64,000 bases of DNA from Nitratidesulfovibrio sp. Lineage in GTDB: Bacteria > Desulfobacterota > Desulfovibrionia > Desulfovibrionales > Desulfovibrionaceae. Of this stretch, positions 8,919-17,574 are shown one piece after another (the first letter of the stretch is position 1; each line of letters opens with the position of its first letter). The notes under the pieces were generated by a model. The model was not told the origin of the DNA, did not search any database, and saw only the letters and a list, made by a program, of their open reading frames with translations. The stretch is taken from the NCBI RefSeq assembly GCF_040373385.1, contig NZ_JBDXXH010000004.1, forward strand, positions 301,952 to 365,951, written 5' to 3'. The position numbers and the translations under genes are program-made.

Positions 8919-8962
8919 GCCCATCGGTGATGGGCCGTCGCTCCGTTTGCCCGCCACGGGCA
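8919..8962. terminator. Two small hairpins between convergent genes
   Basis: GCCCATC-GGT-GATGGGC (8919-8935) and GCCCG-CCA-CGGGC (8950-8962) lie in the 68-bp gap between the convergent stops of the transposase-like gene and the amidohydrolase gene. No clear T tract follows on either strand. Confidence 0.35.
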
Positions 8963-8969
8963 GCCCGCG

Positions 8970-10598
8970 TTACGGTTTTTCGGTCATCGGCTGTCCGCCC
9001 ACCCAGGTGCCCCGCACGGGGATGTCCGCGACGGAAGCCGCGTCCGCCGGGGCATTCCGTGCATCCAGCGGATCACGCCCCAGCACCACCAGGTCGGCCA
9101 GCATGCCGGGCAGCAGGCGACCCTTGTCCGCCTCTTCGAAGGCGGAGAATGCCGCCTCGGTGGTGAACATGCGCAGGGCCTCGGCCATGGTGGCCGACTG
9201 CTCGGGAAAGGGGTGGTTCGCGGCGGCGGCCATGCCGCGCAGCGGGGCGTAGTTGGTCACCGGGCTGTCGGAACCGCCGCACACCCGGATGCCCGCGTCC
9301 AGTATGGCCCGGTAGGGGTGCAGGCGGCGCACCCGGTGCGGCCCGAACAGCCGGGTGCAGTGGTCCAGCCTGTGCCCGGCGATGAACGATTCCACGAAGG
9401 CGGGCTGCATGGAGGCCACCACCCCGGCGGCGGCCATGCGGTCGATCTGGTCCCACGTGGGCAGTTCGAAATGCTCGATGCGGTGGCGGCAGTCCATGCG
9501 GGGCTCCAGCCGCTGGGCGCGCTCTATGGCCCGCAACACCTGGTCGATGGCCCGCTCCGATTCGCAGTGCACGGCCACCTGCAACCCGCGCGCATGGGCG
9601 GACAGCACGAAGTCGTCCATTTCCTGCTGGGTGTACAACAGGGTGCCGTCGTTGTCCGGCTCGTCGCTGTAGGGCTCGAACAGGGCGGCGGTGCGCGCGT
9701 CCAGTTCGCCGTCGGCGCAGATGCACCCGCCCACGCGCGGCAGGCCCAGTTGCTCCACCTCGGCAAGGTCCATGCTCTGGTTCCAGCACACCACGCGCAA
9801 CGGCAGGCGTGCCGCGTTGTCCAGCAGCACGGGTGAACCGCCGGGGGTCAGTTCCCCGCCTTCCATGGAATGCACGGTGGTGATGCCCACCCGCAAGGCC
9901 GCCCTGGCGGCCACCAGGGCGGCGGCGTCCAGATGGGCGCGGTCCATGGTGCGCAGCATGGCCGGAAAAACCCAGGTGAGAATGCCGGGGTCGCGCACCA
10001 CGCCGGTGAAGGGCGCGGTACCCCGTCCGCCCTCGGTGTCCGCGCCGGGCAGCCCGCGCGGCACGGCCAGTTGTTGCAACGCCAGCGAATTCATGACGCA
10101 ACGGTGGCAGGTGGCGTGCATCAGCAGCACGGCCCGGCCCGGCGCGGCGGCGTCCAGTTCCTGCCGCGTGGGCATGCGCCGCTCGGCAAGCTCCAGCTCT
10201 TCCAGCCGAAAGCCGCGTATGAAGCCGCCAGCGGGCACGGAGCGCGTGGCGTCGGACACCATGTCCAGCACGTCGCCCAGGGTTTCCGCCCGGGAAAGGT
10301 CCATGCCCAGGTCCATGATGCCGGTAAGCAGCAGGTGCGAGTGGCAGTCGATGAAGCCGGGCAGCACCGTGGCCCCGCCCATGTCGGTGCGCACAAAACC
10401 CCGGTCGGCGAAGGGGGCCAGTTCCGCCGCGCGGCCCACGGCCACGATGCGGCCCGCCTCCACGGCCATGGCGTCGGGCAGGGCCTGGCCATGGTGGGCG
10501 GCGGGGGCCATGGGGTCGCGGAAGCGCGCGTTGACCAGCAGGCGCGGGCCGCCGTGCGCAACGCCGTTGTCCGGCGGGCGTGCATCGGCCATCGTCAT
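8970..10598 (-). CDS. YtcJ-like metal-dependent amidohydrolase
   Basis: A 542-residue amidohydrolase-superfamily protein of the YtcJ type. The metal-binding HxH motif is in LPGFIDCHSHL (residues ~82-92). Later His residues include VHSMEG, VAVHCESE and HRIEHFE, and the catalytic Asp is in CGGSDSPVTNY. It hydrolyses an amide or related C-N bond; the substrate is unknown. The start at 10598 overlaps the stop of aguB (ATGA), with GGTGGGGA upstream, so the two genes are translationally coupled. Pairing with the N-carbamoylputrescine amidase and the neighbouring agmatine/putrescine genes suggests an amide intermediate of polyamine catabolism, possibly an acylated polyamine. Confidence 0.85.
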   Translation of the reverse strand: MTMADARPPDNGVAHGGPRLLVNARFRDPMAPAAHHGQALPDAMAVEAGRIVAVGRAAELAPFADRGFVRTDMGGATVLPGFIDCHSHLLLTGIMDLGMDLSRAETLGDVLDMVSDATRSVPAGGFIRGFRLEELELAERRMPTRQELDAAAPGRAVLLMHATCHRCVMNSLALQQLAVPRGLPGADTEGGRGTAPFTGVVRDPGILTWVFPAMLRTMDRAHLDAAALVAARAALRVGITTVHSMEGGELTPGGSPVLLDNAARLPLRVVCWNQSMDLAEVEQLGLPRVGGCICADGELDARTAALFEPYSDEPDNDGTLLYTQQEMDDFVLSAHARGLQVAVHCESERAIDQVLRAIERAQRLEPRMDCRHRIEHFELPTWDQIDRMAAAGVVASMQPAFVESFIAGHRLDHCTRLFGPHRVRRLHPYRAILDAGIRVCGGSDSPVTNYAPLRGMAAAANHPFPEQSATMAEALRMFTTEAAFSAFEEADKGRLLPGMLADLVVLGRDPLDARNAPADAASVADIPVRGTWVGGQPMTEKP

Positions 10599-11539
10599 TC
10601 CCCACCGCCGCAGCCGCAGCCGCAATGGGCGCCGCAGCCGTCGCCGTCCTCGTCGTCTTCGCCGGGCAGGCCGTCCAGTCCGTCAAAGGTCAGCAGGGGG
10701 TGGTACAGGTCTGGTCTGCGGTCGCGGAACAGCCCCCACCCGGCGCGCTGCACGCGGATGGCCTCGAAGTCGAAGGCCGCCGTCAGCACGCATTCCTCGC
10801 CACGGCCCGCCTGCTGCACGATCTCGCCCTGCGGCCCGGCGATGAACGACGAGCCGTAGAAGGTCATGGAAAAGCCCTTGCCGAACTCCTCGCCCACCCG
10901 GTTGGACGCCACCAGCGGCATCATGTTGGCGGCGGCGTGGCCCTGCATGGTGCGGGTCCAGTGGCCGGACGAATCGCACGCCGGGTCGGCGGGTTCGGAG
11001 CCGATGGCCGTGGGGTAGAGCAGCACGTCCGCTCCCAGCAGGGCCATGGACCGCGCGCATTCCGGAAACCACTGGTCCCAGCACACCCCCACGCCCACGG
11101 TGCCGTAGCGGGTGCGCCACACGCGAAAACCGGTGTCGCCGGGGCTGAAGTAGAACTTCTCCTCGTAGCCGGGCCCTTGCGGGATGTGCGATTTGCGGTA
11201 CAGCCCCATCACCCTGCCGTCGGCGTCGATCATGGCCAGCGAGTTGTAGTAGGCCTGGTTGGAACGCTCGAAGAAGCTGACGGGGATGACCACGCCCAGT
11301 TCGGCGGCCAGGGCCGACATGCGGCGTACGGCCGGGCTTTCGTCCAGGGTGCGGGCCAGGGCGAAGTGCTCTGGCAGTTCGTCCTTGCAGAAATACGGGC
11401 CGGAGAACAGCTCTTGCGGCAGCACAATGTGCGCGCCCATGGCGGCGGCCTCGCGCACCAGTTCGCAGACGCGGTCGATGTTGCGGGATTCGTTGTCGGT
11501 GCAGGCCATCTGGGTGGCGGCGACGATGATTTCGGCCAT
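10595..11539 (-). CDS. aguB: N-carbamoylputrescine amidase (nitrilase family)
   Basis: A 314-residue carbon-nitrogen hydrolase. The Glu-Lys-Cys triad is visible as LPQELFSGPYF (Glu), YRKSHIP (Lys) and GVGVCWDQWFPE (Cys). Overall features match AguB/CPA enzymes, which convert N-carbamoylputrescine to putrescine, CO2 and ammonia in the cytosol. The start at 11539 has GGAGG 6 bp upstream; upstream in-frame codons are low-complexity His/Gln repeats and are excluded. Its substrate would be made by the agmatine deiminase at 22767-23885. The C-terminus has an unusual tail of Asp/Glu followed by GCGAHCGCGCGGGE (five Cys/His residues in the last 14), absent from ordinary members and possibly metal-binding. 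Confidence 0.9.
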   Translation of the reverse strand: MAEIIVAATQMACTDNESRNIDRVCELVREAAAMGAHIVLPQELFSGPYFCKDELPEHFALARTLDESPAVRRMSALAAELGVVIPVSFFERSNQAYYNSLAMIDADGRVMGLYRKSHIPQGPGYEEKFYFSPGDTGFRVWRTRYGTVGVGVCWDQWFPECARSMALLGADVLLYPTAIGSEPADPACDSSGHWTRTMQGHAAANMMPLVASNRVGEEFGKGFSMTFYGSSFIAGPQGEIVQQAGRGEECVLTAAFDFEAIRVQRAGWGLFRDRRPDLYHPLLTFDGLDGLPGEDDEDGDGCGAHCGCGCGGGE

Positions 11540-11568
11540 GCGGTCCTCCGGCGGTGTCTGGCGCAAGC

Positions 11569-11604
11569 TGTGGTGCTGGCTGTGGTGCTGGCTGTGGTGC
11601 TGGC
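11569..11604. repeat. Three perfect 12-bp tandem repeats upstream of aguB
   Basis: The unit tgtggtgctggc is repeated three times without change, 30-65 bp upstream of the aguB start, in its presumed leader. The surrounding 585-bp divergent region (11540-12124) between aguB and the sigma-54 activator gene contains no other gene. Confidence 0.8.
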
Positions 11605-12124
11605 CGCAGTGCGGCCATGATATAGCACGGTGTGACCGTGGTGTGCCACGATGTGGTGGTCGTATCACGGCGGCGGGGCCGAATCCGTTCGCTACGGAAC
11701 GGAGAGTGGATTCGCCGGGCGCGACGGCCCGAACCTAGACCCGTGCCCCATCGGCTTCAAATGAAAATTTTGGAGGGTAGACCGGAAACAGGCTGAAAAA
11801 GGGGGGAAAGGATGCTGCATCTTGCCGGAATGAAAGCGGGTGTTGCCATTTACAATTTTCGTAAACCGGATCGCTGATTTGGGGTGGGCGGGCTGCGCGG
11901 CGTTGCCCGGCTGGCGGCGGGTGCGCTAGAAGCGGGATGCAGGGGGCGTGCGTGCCGGTCTCCTTCCGGGGCCGTCCGCATGATGAAACGCGCCGGAGCC
12001 CGCCGCGCGCAGCATTGCCGTGGCAGGTTTTCCCCTCGCCGGATTCGCAACCCTCACGCCAGCATTCCTCACGCCAGCATTCCCTGGGCCAGCCTTTCCC
12101 GGAGCAACCTTCCCCGGAGCAATC

Positions 12125-13702
12125 ATGACCAGACCATCCCGTCCCCATGCCAGGGGGGCCGCCAACCAGAAATCCGGCCTTGCCGGAACCCCGGACCACC
12201 CGGACCACCCGGACGCCCCGGACTCCTCGGACGCTGTGGATTCCTCGGACCTGACCAGAGCCGACCGCGTTGTGCCCAGCGGCGACCTGTCCGCCTGCCG
12301 GGAAGAAGTGCGCCGCCTGCGCGCGGCCTTCGATTCGGCCAGTGACGGCATCTGGATCACGGCGGGCGACGGCACCGTGCTGGACGTGAACAAGACCTCG
12401 CTGGTGCTCAACCGCATCCGCGCGGAAGAAGTGCTGGGGCTGGACGTGCGGGCCATCGTGGGGTTGGGCATCGTGGATCGTTCGGCCACCATGGAAGTGC
12501 TCCAGCACCGGCGGCAGGTTGGCTTCGTGCAGCAGGCGGGCCGCACCGGGCGCCATCTGTTCGTTACCGGCGTGCCCGTGTTCGGCGATACCGGCGAAAT
12601 CGAAATGGTGGTGGTGCACGAACGCGACGTGACCGACCTGCGCAACATGCGCGACACCATGGAGGAAACCCGCCGCGCCTTCCGCAAGGCAGAAGAGGAA
12701 CTGACCGAACTCAAGCTGCTGGAACTGGCCGACCGGGACATCGTGGCGGAAAGCAAGCAGATGCGCCAACTGCTGGCCACCTGCCTGAAGCTGGCCCGGC
12801 TGGACGCGCCCGAGGTGCTGGTCCTTGGCGAATCGGGCACGGGAAAGGGGCTGCTGGCCAAGTTTCTGCATCGCCACGGCCCCCGCGCCGCAGGGCCGTT
12901 CATCCAGGTGAATTGCGCCGCATTGCCGCCCTCGCTGTTCGAGGCGGAGCTGTTCGGTTACGAGCGTGGCGCCTTCAGCGGTGCGCAAGAGGGGCGGGCC
13001 GGGCTGCTGGAACTGGCGCGCGGCGGCACCTTCTTTCTGGATGAAGTGGGCGACATGCCCCAGGAAGTGCAGGCCAAATTGCTGAAATGCCTGGATGAGC
13101 GCGAATACTATCCCCTGGGCGGGCGCGAGCCGCGCGCCGTGGACTGCGCCATCGTCACCGCCACCAACCGCGACCTGGAACGGGACGCCGCCGGGCGGCG
13201 CTTTCGGCAGGACCTGTACTACCGCCTGTCCACCTACGTTGTGCGCATCCCCCCGTTGCGCGAACGACCGGAAGACATGTTGGCCCTGGCCCAGCGCGAA
13301 CTGGACCGCCTGAACGGCGAATTCCGCGCCACCAAGCGGCTGACCCCCGTTTCCATGAGCCTGCTGCAATCGCACCCCTTTCCGGGCAACGTGCGCGAAC
13401 TGTCCAACCTGCTCAAGAAGGCGGTGATCATCGCGGAAGGGGACCAGTTGGATGCCGCGCTGGCAGAATCGTTGGGCACGCGCCCCGCGTTCATTGGTGG
13501 CGAAACCGGGCTGGAAGAGGAGCTGGCGGCGGTGGAGCGGGAAATCCTGCTGCGGGCTGCGGCACGCTGCCGTACCACGCGGCAGATGGCCGAATATCTG
13601 GGGGTCAGCCAGCCCACCGTGGTGCGCAAGATGGCCCGCCATGGCGTGCACCTGCCGGAACACGGCAAAGGCAGGCCGGGCGTGCGCGTGTCGCACCAAT
13701 GA
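12125..13702 (+). CDS. PAS-domain sigma-54-dependent transcriptional activator
   Basis: A 525-residue bacterial enhancer-binding protein. Residues ~60-180 hold a PAS-type sensor (AFDSASDGIWITAGDGTVLDVN). The AAA+ domain has Walker A GESGTGKG, the sigma-54 contact loop as GAFSGA (Ser for the usual Thr of GAFTGA), Walker B GGTFFLDEVGDMP and the arginine-finger region FRQDLYYRLS. The C-terminus is a TyrR/Fis-type HTH (QMAEYLGVSQPTVVRKM). The N-terminal 45 residues are Asp/Pro-rich with short repeats. The ATG at 12125 has GGAGC upstream; a longer frame is repetitive and less likely. It sits just upstream of gabT-potABCD-patA-patD-aguA, whose leader carries a sigma-54 promoter candidate, so it is the probable regulator, sensing a small ligand through PAS. 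Confidence 0.92.
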   Translation: MTRPSRPHARGAANQKSGLAGTPDHPDHPDAPDSSDAVDSSDLTRADRVVPSGDLSACREEVRRLRAAFDSASDGIWITAGDGTVLDVNKTSLVLNRIRAEEVLGLDVRAIVGLGIVDRSATMEVLQHRRQVGFVQQAGRTGRHLFVTGVPVFGDTGEIEMVVVHERDVTDLRNMRDTMEETRRAFRKAEEELTELKLLELADRDIVAESKQMRQLLATCLKLARLDAPEVLVLGESGTGKGLLAKFLHRHGPRAAGPFIQVNCAALPPSLFEAELFGYERGAFSGAQEGRAGLLELARGGTFFLDEVGDMPQEVQAKLLKCLDEREYYPLGGREPRAVDCAIVTATNRDLERDAAGRRFRQDLYYRLSTYVVRIPPLRERPEDMLALAQRELDRLNGEFRATKRLTPVSMSLLQSHPFPGNVRELSNLLKKAVIIAEGDQLDAALAESLGTRPAFIGGETGLEEELAAVEREILLRAAARCRTTRQMAEYLGVSQPTVVRKMARHGVHLPEHGKGRPGVRVSHQ

Positions 13703-13983
13703 CGATTTTGTATAAAATACGAAAAGTATAACATTCTATTATTATTAGGTATTTATTATACGCCGTATGCGGAGAGAAGCAATTCGGTCAGGTATGGTGC
13801 GCTGTGATCCAACGTGAAATGTATTGGAAACATTTTTGTCATTTTCAGAAAAGTGACAGTTTATCACTGAAATAAAACGATATTTGTGTTCATTGTTGCT
13901 GTGGTCACCACTCCTTTTCGCGTGAGTATGAGGCAAAGCATCGTGTCATGACCCTTTGATTACGTTTTTGTATTTTTGCTTTT

Positions 13984-14060
13984 TTGATTCAAAATCAAAT
14001 CAAATGAATACATTATAATATCATGTTGTTACGCTATGTCGTAATTCAATATTGAATCAA
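13984..14060 (+). promoter_or_regulatory. Paired TTGAWTCAA sites, candidate enhancer (UAS) for the sigma-54 activator
   Basis: TTGATTCAA (13984-13992) and TTGAATCAA (14052-14060) are the same 9-bp palindrome read on opposite strands, 68 bp apart. The second overlaps a 14-bp perfect palindrome (ATTCAATATTGAAT, 14044-14057) and the first is part of a TTGATT-N3-AATCAA inverted repeat. They lie 65-150 bp upstream of the -24/-12 candidate, a normal distance for enhancer sites. The 499-bp AT-rich gap (13703-14201) also has an AGTGA/TCACT hairpin at 13852-13868 and no gene. Confidence 0.5.
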
Positions 14061-14121
14061 GTGTGTTTTTCGATTATTGCGCCTGTGCTGTAACTTCTCA
14101 AAATACTGCATGATTCTTCAG

Positions 14122-14138
14122 TTGGTCCGCCGCTTGCT
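14122..14138 (+). promoter_or_regulatory. Candidate sigma-54 (-24/-12) promoter for the gabT operon
   Basis: TTGGTCCGCCGCTTGCT has GG at 14124-14125 and GC at 14136-14137 with exactly 10 bp between them. It matches 11 of the 13 informative positions of YTGGCACG-N4-TTGCW. Transcription would start near 14149, giving a ~53-nt leader before the gabT ATG at 14202. The sigma-54 activator gene directly upstream supports it. Confidence 0.6.
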
Positions 14139-14201
14139 CTCTCAAGGCCATTCCCCCTGCACTGGCTGGGGGCAACCTTGCGAAACAGGCGGCAACCATC
14201 C

Positions 14202-15512
14202 ATGTCCTCTTCCTCCTCTCTTCTGGAACGCCGTCGCACCGCTGTCCCGCGTGGGGTCGGGAACCTCTGCGACTGTTTCGCCGCATCCGCGTCGGGTGCG
14301 GTCATCCGCGACGTTGACGGTCGCGAATACATCGATTTTGTCGGCGGCATCGGCGTCAACAACGTGGGGCACTGCCATCCGGACGTGGTGGCCGCCGTGC
14401 GCGACCAGGCCGGAAAGCTGCTGCATTCCTGCTTCCACATCGCCATGTACGAGCCGTACGTGGCCCTTGCCGAGCGGCTGGCCGCGCTGACCCCCGGCGA
14501 CTTCCCCAAGAAGACCCTGTTCCTGAACAGCGGCGCCGAGGCCGTGGAAAACGCCGTCAAGATCGCCCGGCGCGCCACCGGGCGGCAGGGCGTCATCGCC
14601 TTTGAAACGGGGTTCCATGGCCGCACCCTGCTGGCCATGAGCCTGACCAGCAAGGTCAACAACTACAAGCGCGGCTTCGGTCCCTTCGCCCCGGAAGTGT
14701 ACCGCATGCCTTACGCCTACTGCTATCGCTGCCCCATGGGCCGCACCCATCCCGACTGCGGTCTGGCCTGCGCCGACCACCTGGAAAGCTTTTTCATCGA
14801 CCACGTTTCCCCCGACCAGGTGGCCTGCCTGATCGTGGAACCGCTGACCGGCGAGGGCGGCTTCATCGTGCCGCCGCCCGGCTATTTCAAGCGGCTCATG
14901 GAAATCTGCCACAAGCACGGCATCGTGTTCATTGCCGACGAAATCCAGACCGGCGTGGGCCGCACCGGCACCATGTTCGCCATGGAGCAGCACGGCGTGG
15001 CTGCGGACATTACCCTGGTGGCCAAAAGTCTTGGCGGCGGCATGCCCCTTTCCGCCGTGGTGGGTCGCGCCGAACTGATGGACGCCCCCGATCCCGGCGG
15101 CCTTGGCGGTACCTACGGCGGCAACCCGGTGTCCTGCGCTGCCGGGCTGGCCGTGCTGGACGTGTTCGAAAAGGAGCGGCTGCTGGAAACGGGCCGCGCC
15201 CTGGGCGAATCGTTGCGGGCCACCTTTGCCACGTGGGCGGACGAGATGGACTGCATCGGCGACATTCGCGGCATGGGGCCCATGCTGGCGCTGGAACTGG
15301 TCCGCGACCGCGCCACGCGCGAGCCCGCCGGGGCCGAGGCCAAGGCCATCGTGGCGCGCTGCACGGAAAAGGGGTTGCTCCTCCTGTCCTGCGGGCACCA
15401 CGGCAACGTGCTGCGCATGCTGATGCCCCTGGTCATCGGGCAGGACGAACTGACGCGCGGCCTGGCCATTCTGCACGATACCATGTCCGAGGTTTTCGGC
15501 GGCAAGGGGTAG
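14202..15512 (+). CDS. gabT: 4-aminobutyrate transaminase
   Basis: A 436-residue class-III aminotransferase of the GabT/PuuE type. It transfers the amino group of 4-aminobutyrate to 2-oxoglutarate, giving succinate semialdehyde and glutamate. Visible features are FLNSGAEAVENAVKIAR for PLP phosphate binding, IVFIADEIQTGVGRTG with the PLP-contacting Asp, LVAKSLGGGMPLSAVVG with the Schiff-base Lys and GGTYGGNPVSCAAGLAVL. The ATG at 14202 is chosen because the protein alignment begins there; the ribosome binding site is weak (AGGCGG). First gene of the polyamine operon, downstream of a sigma-54 promoter candidate. It would complete conversion of putrescine-derived GABA; no succinate-semialdehyde dehydrogenase gene is in the window. 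Confidence 0.88.
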   Translation: MSSSSSLLERRRTAVPRGVGNLCDCFAASASGAVIRDVDGREYIDFVGGIGVNNVGHCHPDVVAAVRDQAGKLLHSCFHIAMYEPYVALAERLAALTPGDFPKKTLFLNSGAEAVENAVKIARRATGRQGVIAFETGFHGRTLLAMSLTSKVNNYKRGFGPFAPEVYRMPYAYCYRCPMGRTHPDCGLACADHLESFFIDHVSPDQVACLIVEPLTGEGGFIVPPPGYFKRLMEICHKHGIVFIADEIQTGVGRTGTMFAMEQHGVAADITLVAKSLGGGMPLSAVVGRAELMDAPDPGGLGGTYGGNPVSCAAGLAVLDVFEKERLLETGRALGESLRATFATWADEMDCIGDIRGMGPMLALELVRDRATREPAGAEAKAIVARCTEKGLLLLSCGHHGNVLRMLMPLVIGQDELTRGLAILHDTMSEVFGGKG

Positions 15513-15647
15513 GGCGGGGGGGGCCATACCAGTCGGCAGACCCTGTCCGCTTGGCCCGCAGCCTCGGTTCGGTCGGATACGAGAAGAAGGCGGCTTGGAA
15601 ACGGTCCCCGCAGCCCACGCAGCAAGCCCCGCACGCAAGGAGCACGC

Positions 15648-16670
15648 ATGAGTCTTGAGGCATACGCCATCTACAAGAATTACGGCGAGGTGGAGGCCCT
15701 GCACAACGTGGACCTGGTCACCGAGCGCGGCGAATTCTTTACCCTGCTGGGGCCTTCCGGCTGCGGCAAGACCACCCTGCTGCGGATAATCGCCGGGCTG
15801 GAACTGCCCGACTCCGGCACGGTGATGCTGACCGGCGACAACGTGACCACGCTGCCCGCCAACGAGCGCAACGTGAACACGGTGTTCCAGAGCTACGCGC
15901 TGTTCCCGCACCTGACCCTGTTCGAGAACGTGGCCTTCGGCCTGCGCTCGCGCCGCATGACCGGCGCGGTGGTGACCGACAAGGTCATGGCCGCCCTTGC
16001 CATGGTGCACATGGAAGACAAGAAGGACCGCCTGCCCAGCCAGCTTTCCGGCGGCCAGAAGCAGCGCGTGGCCCTGGCCCGCGCCCTGGTCAACGAGCCG
16101 GAGGTGCTGTTGCTGGACGAACCCATGTCCGCACTGGACGCCAAGCTGCGCCACGCCGTGCAGGCGGAACTGCGCCAGTTGCAGCAGAAGCTGGGCAAGA
16201 CCTTCATCCTCGTCACCCACGACCAGGAAGAGGCGCTGACCGTGTCCGACCGCATCGCCGTCATGCGCCAGGGCAGGGTGGTGCAGTGCGCCCCCGCGCG
16301 CGAACTGTACGAGCGCCCGGTGAATCGCTACGTGGCCGACTTTCTGGGCAAGGCCAACATCATCGCCGGGCGGCGCGCCGAGGGCGGCGTGGAGACGGAA
16401 CTGGGCCTGCTGCGGCTGGATACCCCACCCGCGTGGGAACAGGGCGAACTGGCCATCCGGCCGGAAAACATCGTGTTCCACCCCGAGCGCCCCGCCGTGA
16501 ACGGCCTGCGCGCACGCGTGACCGAGGCGTTTTACCGGGGCGACAGGATGGAGGTGTGGCTCGAACCCGGCAACCTGCGCATGAGCGCCGCACCGCGCAG
16601 GGGCATCGCCAAGGGGGACGAGATCTGGATCGAACTCTTGCCCGGCGCGCTGGTACCCCTGCATGAGTAG
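15648..16670 (+). CDS. potA: Spermidine/putrescine ABC transporter ATP-binding protein
   Basis: A 340-residue ABC ATPase with Walker A GPSGCGKTTLL, signature LSGGQKQRVALARAL and Walker B VLLLDEPMSALD. A C-terminal TOBE-like regulatory domain is typical of the PotA/MalK group. It powers uptake by the PotBC channel. GGAGC lies 7 bp before the ATG, and the stop overlaps potB by 8 bp. Substrate preference (putrescine, spermidine or another polyamine) is inferred from the neighbouring putrescine and agmatine catabolic genes. Confidence 0.92.
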   Translation: MSLEAYAIYKNYGEVEALHNVDLVTERGEFFTLLGPSGCGKTTLLRIIAGLELPDSGTVMLTGDNVTTLPANERNVNTVFQSYALFPHLTLFENVAFGLRSRRMTGAVVTDKVMAALAMVHMEDKKDRLPSQLSGGQKQRVALARALVNEPEVLLLDEPMSALDAKLRHAVQAELRQLQQKLGKTFILVTHDQEEALTVSDRIAVMRQGRVVQCAPARELYERPVNRYVADFLGKANIIAGRRAEGGVETELGLLRLDTPPAWEQGELAIRPENIVFHPERPAVNGLRARVTEAFYRGDRMEVWLEPGNLRMSAAPRRGIAKGDEIWIELLPGALVPLHE

Positions 16671-17574
16671 CCAACACCATCTCGTCTGGAACGGCGAACT
16701 CACCACCCGCCTGCGGCTGATCCGGCGCGGCATGTACCTGGCGGCACCGGGCATGCTGTGGATACTGCTCTTTCTCGCGCTGCCCAGCCTGCTGCTGATC
16801 GTGATCAGCATGACCACGCGTGGCGACTACGGGCAGATCGAATGGGTGTTTTCGCTCGACAACTTCACCCGGCTTCTGGGCTTCAGCAGCTACGGCTGGT
16901 CGGCCGACTACCTGTGGATTCTCTTCCGCAGCGTGTGGGTGGCGTTCTGGACCACGCTGGTCTGCGTGCTGCTGGCCTACCCGTTGTGTTTCCACATCGC
17001 CAACCGCGCGCCGGAAAAACGCTATTTCTGGCTGACGCTCATCATCATCCCGTTCTGGACCAACCTGGTCATCCGGGCCTACGCGTGGCTGCTGGTGCTG
17101 GCCCCGCAACTGCCCTTCGCCAAATTCGCCGCCGTGCTCGGCATCATTCCGGACGGGTCGCCCCTCTATCCCAGCGCGCTCGCCGTGTACCTCGGCATGG
17201 TGGCCACCTTCCTGCCTTTCGTGGCCATGCCGCTGTACGCCAACGTCGAAAAGCTGGACTGGGCGCTGGTGGAGGCCGCCAAGGACCTGTACGCCGGGCG
17301 CGCGCGCATCTTCTGGCACGCCATCTGGCCGCAGACGGTGCCCGGCCTTTCCGTGGGCATCACCCTTACCTTCATACCCGCCATGGGCATGTTCGTGGTG
17401 CCCGACCTGCTGGGCGGGGCCAAGTACATGCTGGTGGGCAACCTTATCCAGCAGCAGTTCGGCACCAGCCGCGACTGGCCCTTCGGCGCGGCGGTTAGCC
17501 TTGCGCTGATGGTGCTGACCCTGGTGGGCCTGCACGTGCAGCGCAAGCACAGCGGGGAAGGGGGCGTGCCATGA
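16663..17574 (+). CDS. potB: Spermidine/putrescine ABC transporter permease
   Basis: A 303-residue inner-membrane permease with about six hydrophobic segments, the first at residues ~25-50. The EAA loop that contacts the ATPase is visible as EAAKDLYAGRARIFWHAI. It starts inside the end of potA (8-bp overlap) and its stop overlaps the potC start (ATGA), so potABC are translationally coupled. The fold is that of the PotB/CysTW permease family. Confidence 0.92.
   Translation: MSSQHHLVWNGELTTRLRLIRRGMYLAAPGMLWILLFLALPSLLLIVISMTTRGDYGQIEWVFSLDNFTRLLGFSSYGWSADYLWILFRSVWVAFWTTLVCVLLAYPLCFHIANRAPEKRYFWLTLIIIPFWTNLVIRAYAWLLVLAPQLPFAKFAAVLGIIPDGSPLYPSALAVYLGMVATFLPFVAMPLYANVEKLDWALVEAAKDLYAGRARIFWHAIWPQTVPGLSVGITLTFIPAMGMFVVPDLLGGAKYMLVGNLIQQQFGTSRDWPFGAAVSLALMVLTLVGLHVQRKHSGEGGVP

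Noticed and set aside
11560..11600. Sigma-54 promoter for aguB on the minus strand (GCACCACAGCTTGC)
   Set aside because: GG is absent and the -24/-12 spacing is one base too long.
11735..13699. 654-codon minus-strand frame opposite the sigma-54 activator
   Set aside because: No recognisable domain and covers intergenic repeats; the plus strand encodes a full PAS-AAA-HTH protein.
14167..14181. Second sigma-54-like sequence TGGGGGCAACCTTGC near gabT
   Set aside because: Spacing is right, but transcription would begin about 9 nt before the ATG, leaving no room for a ribosome binding site; 14122-14138 fits better.
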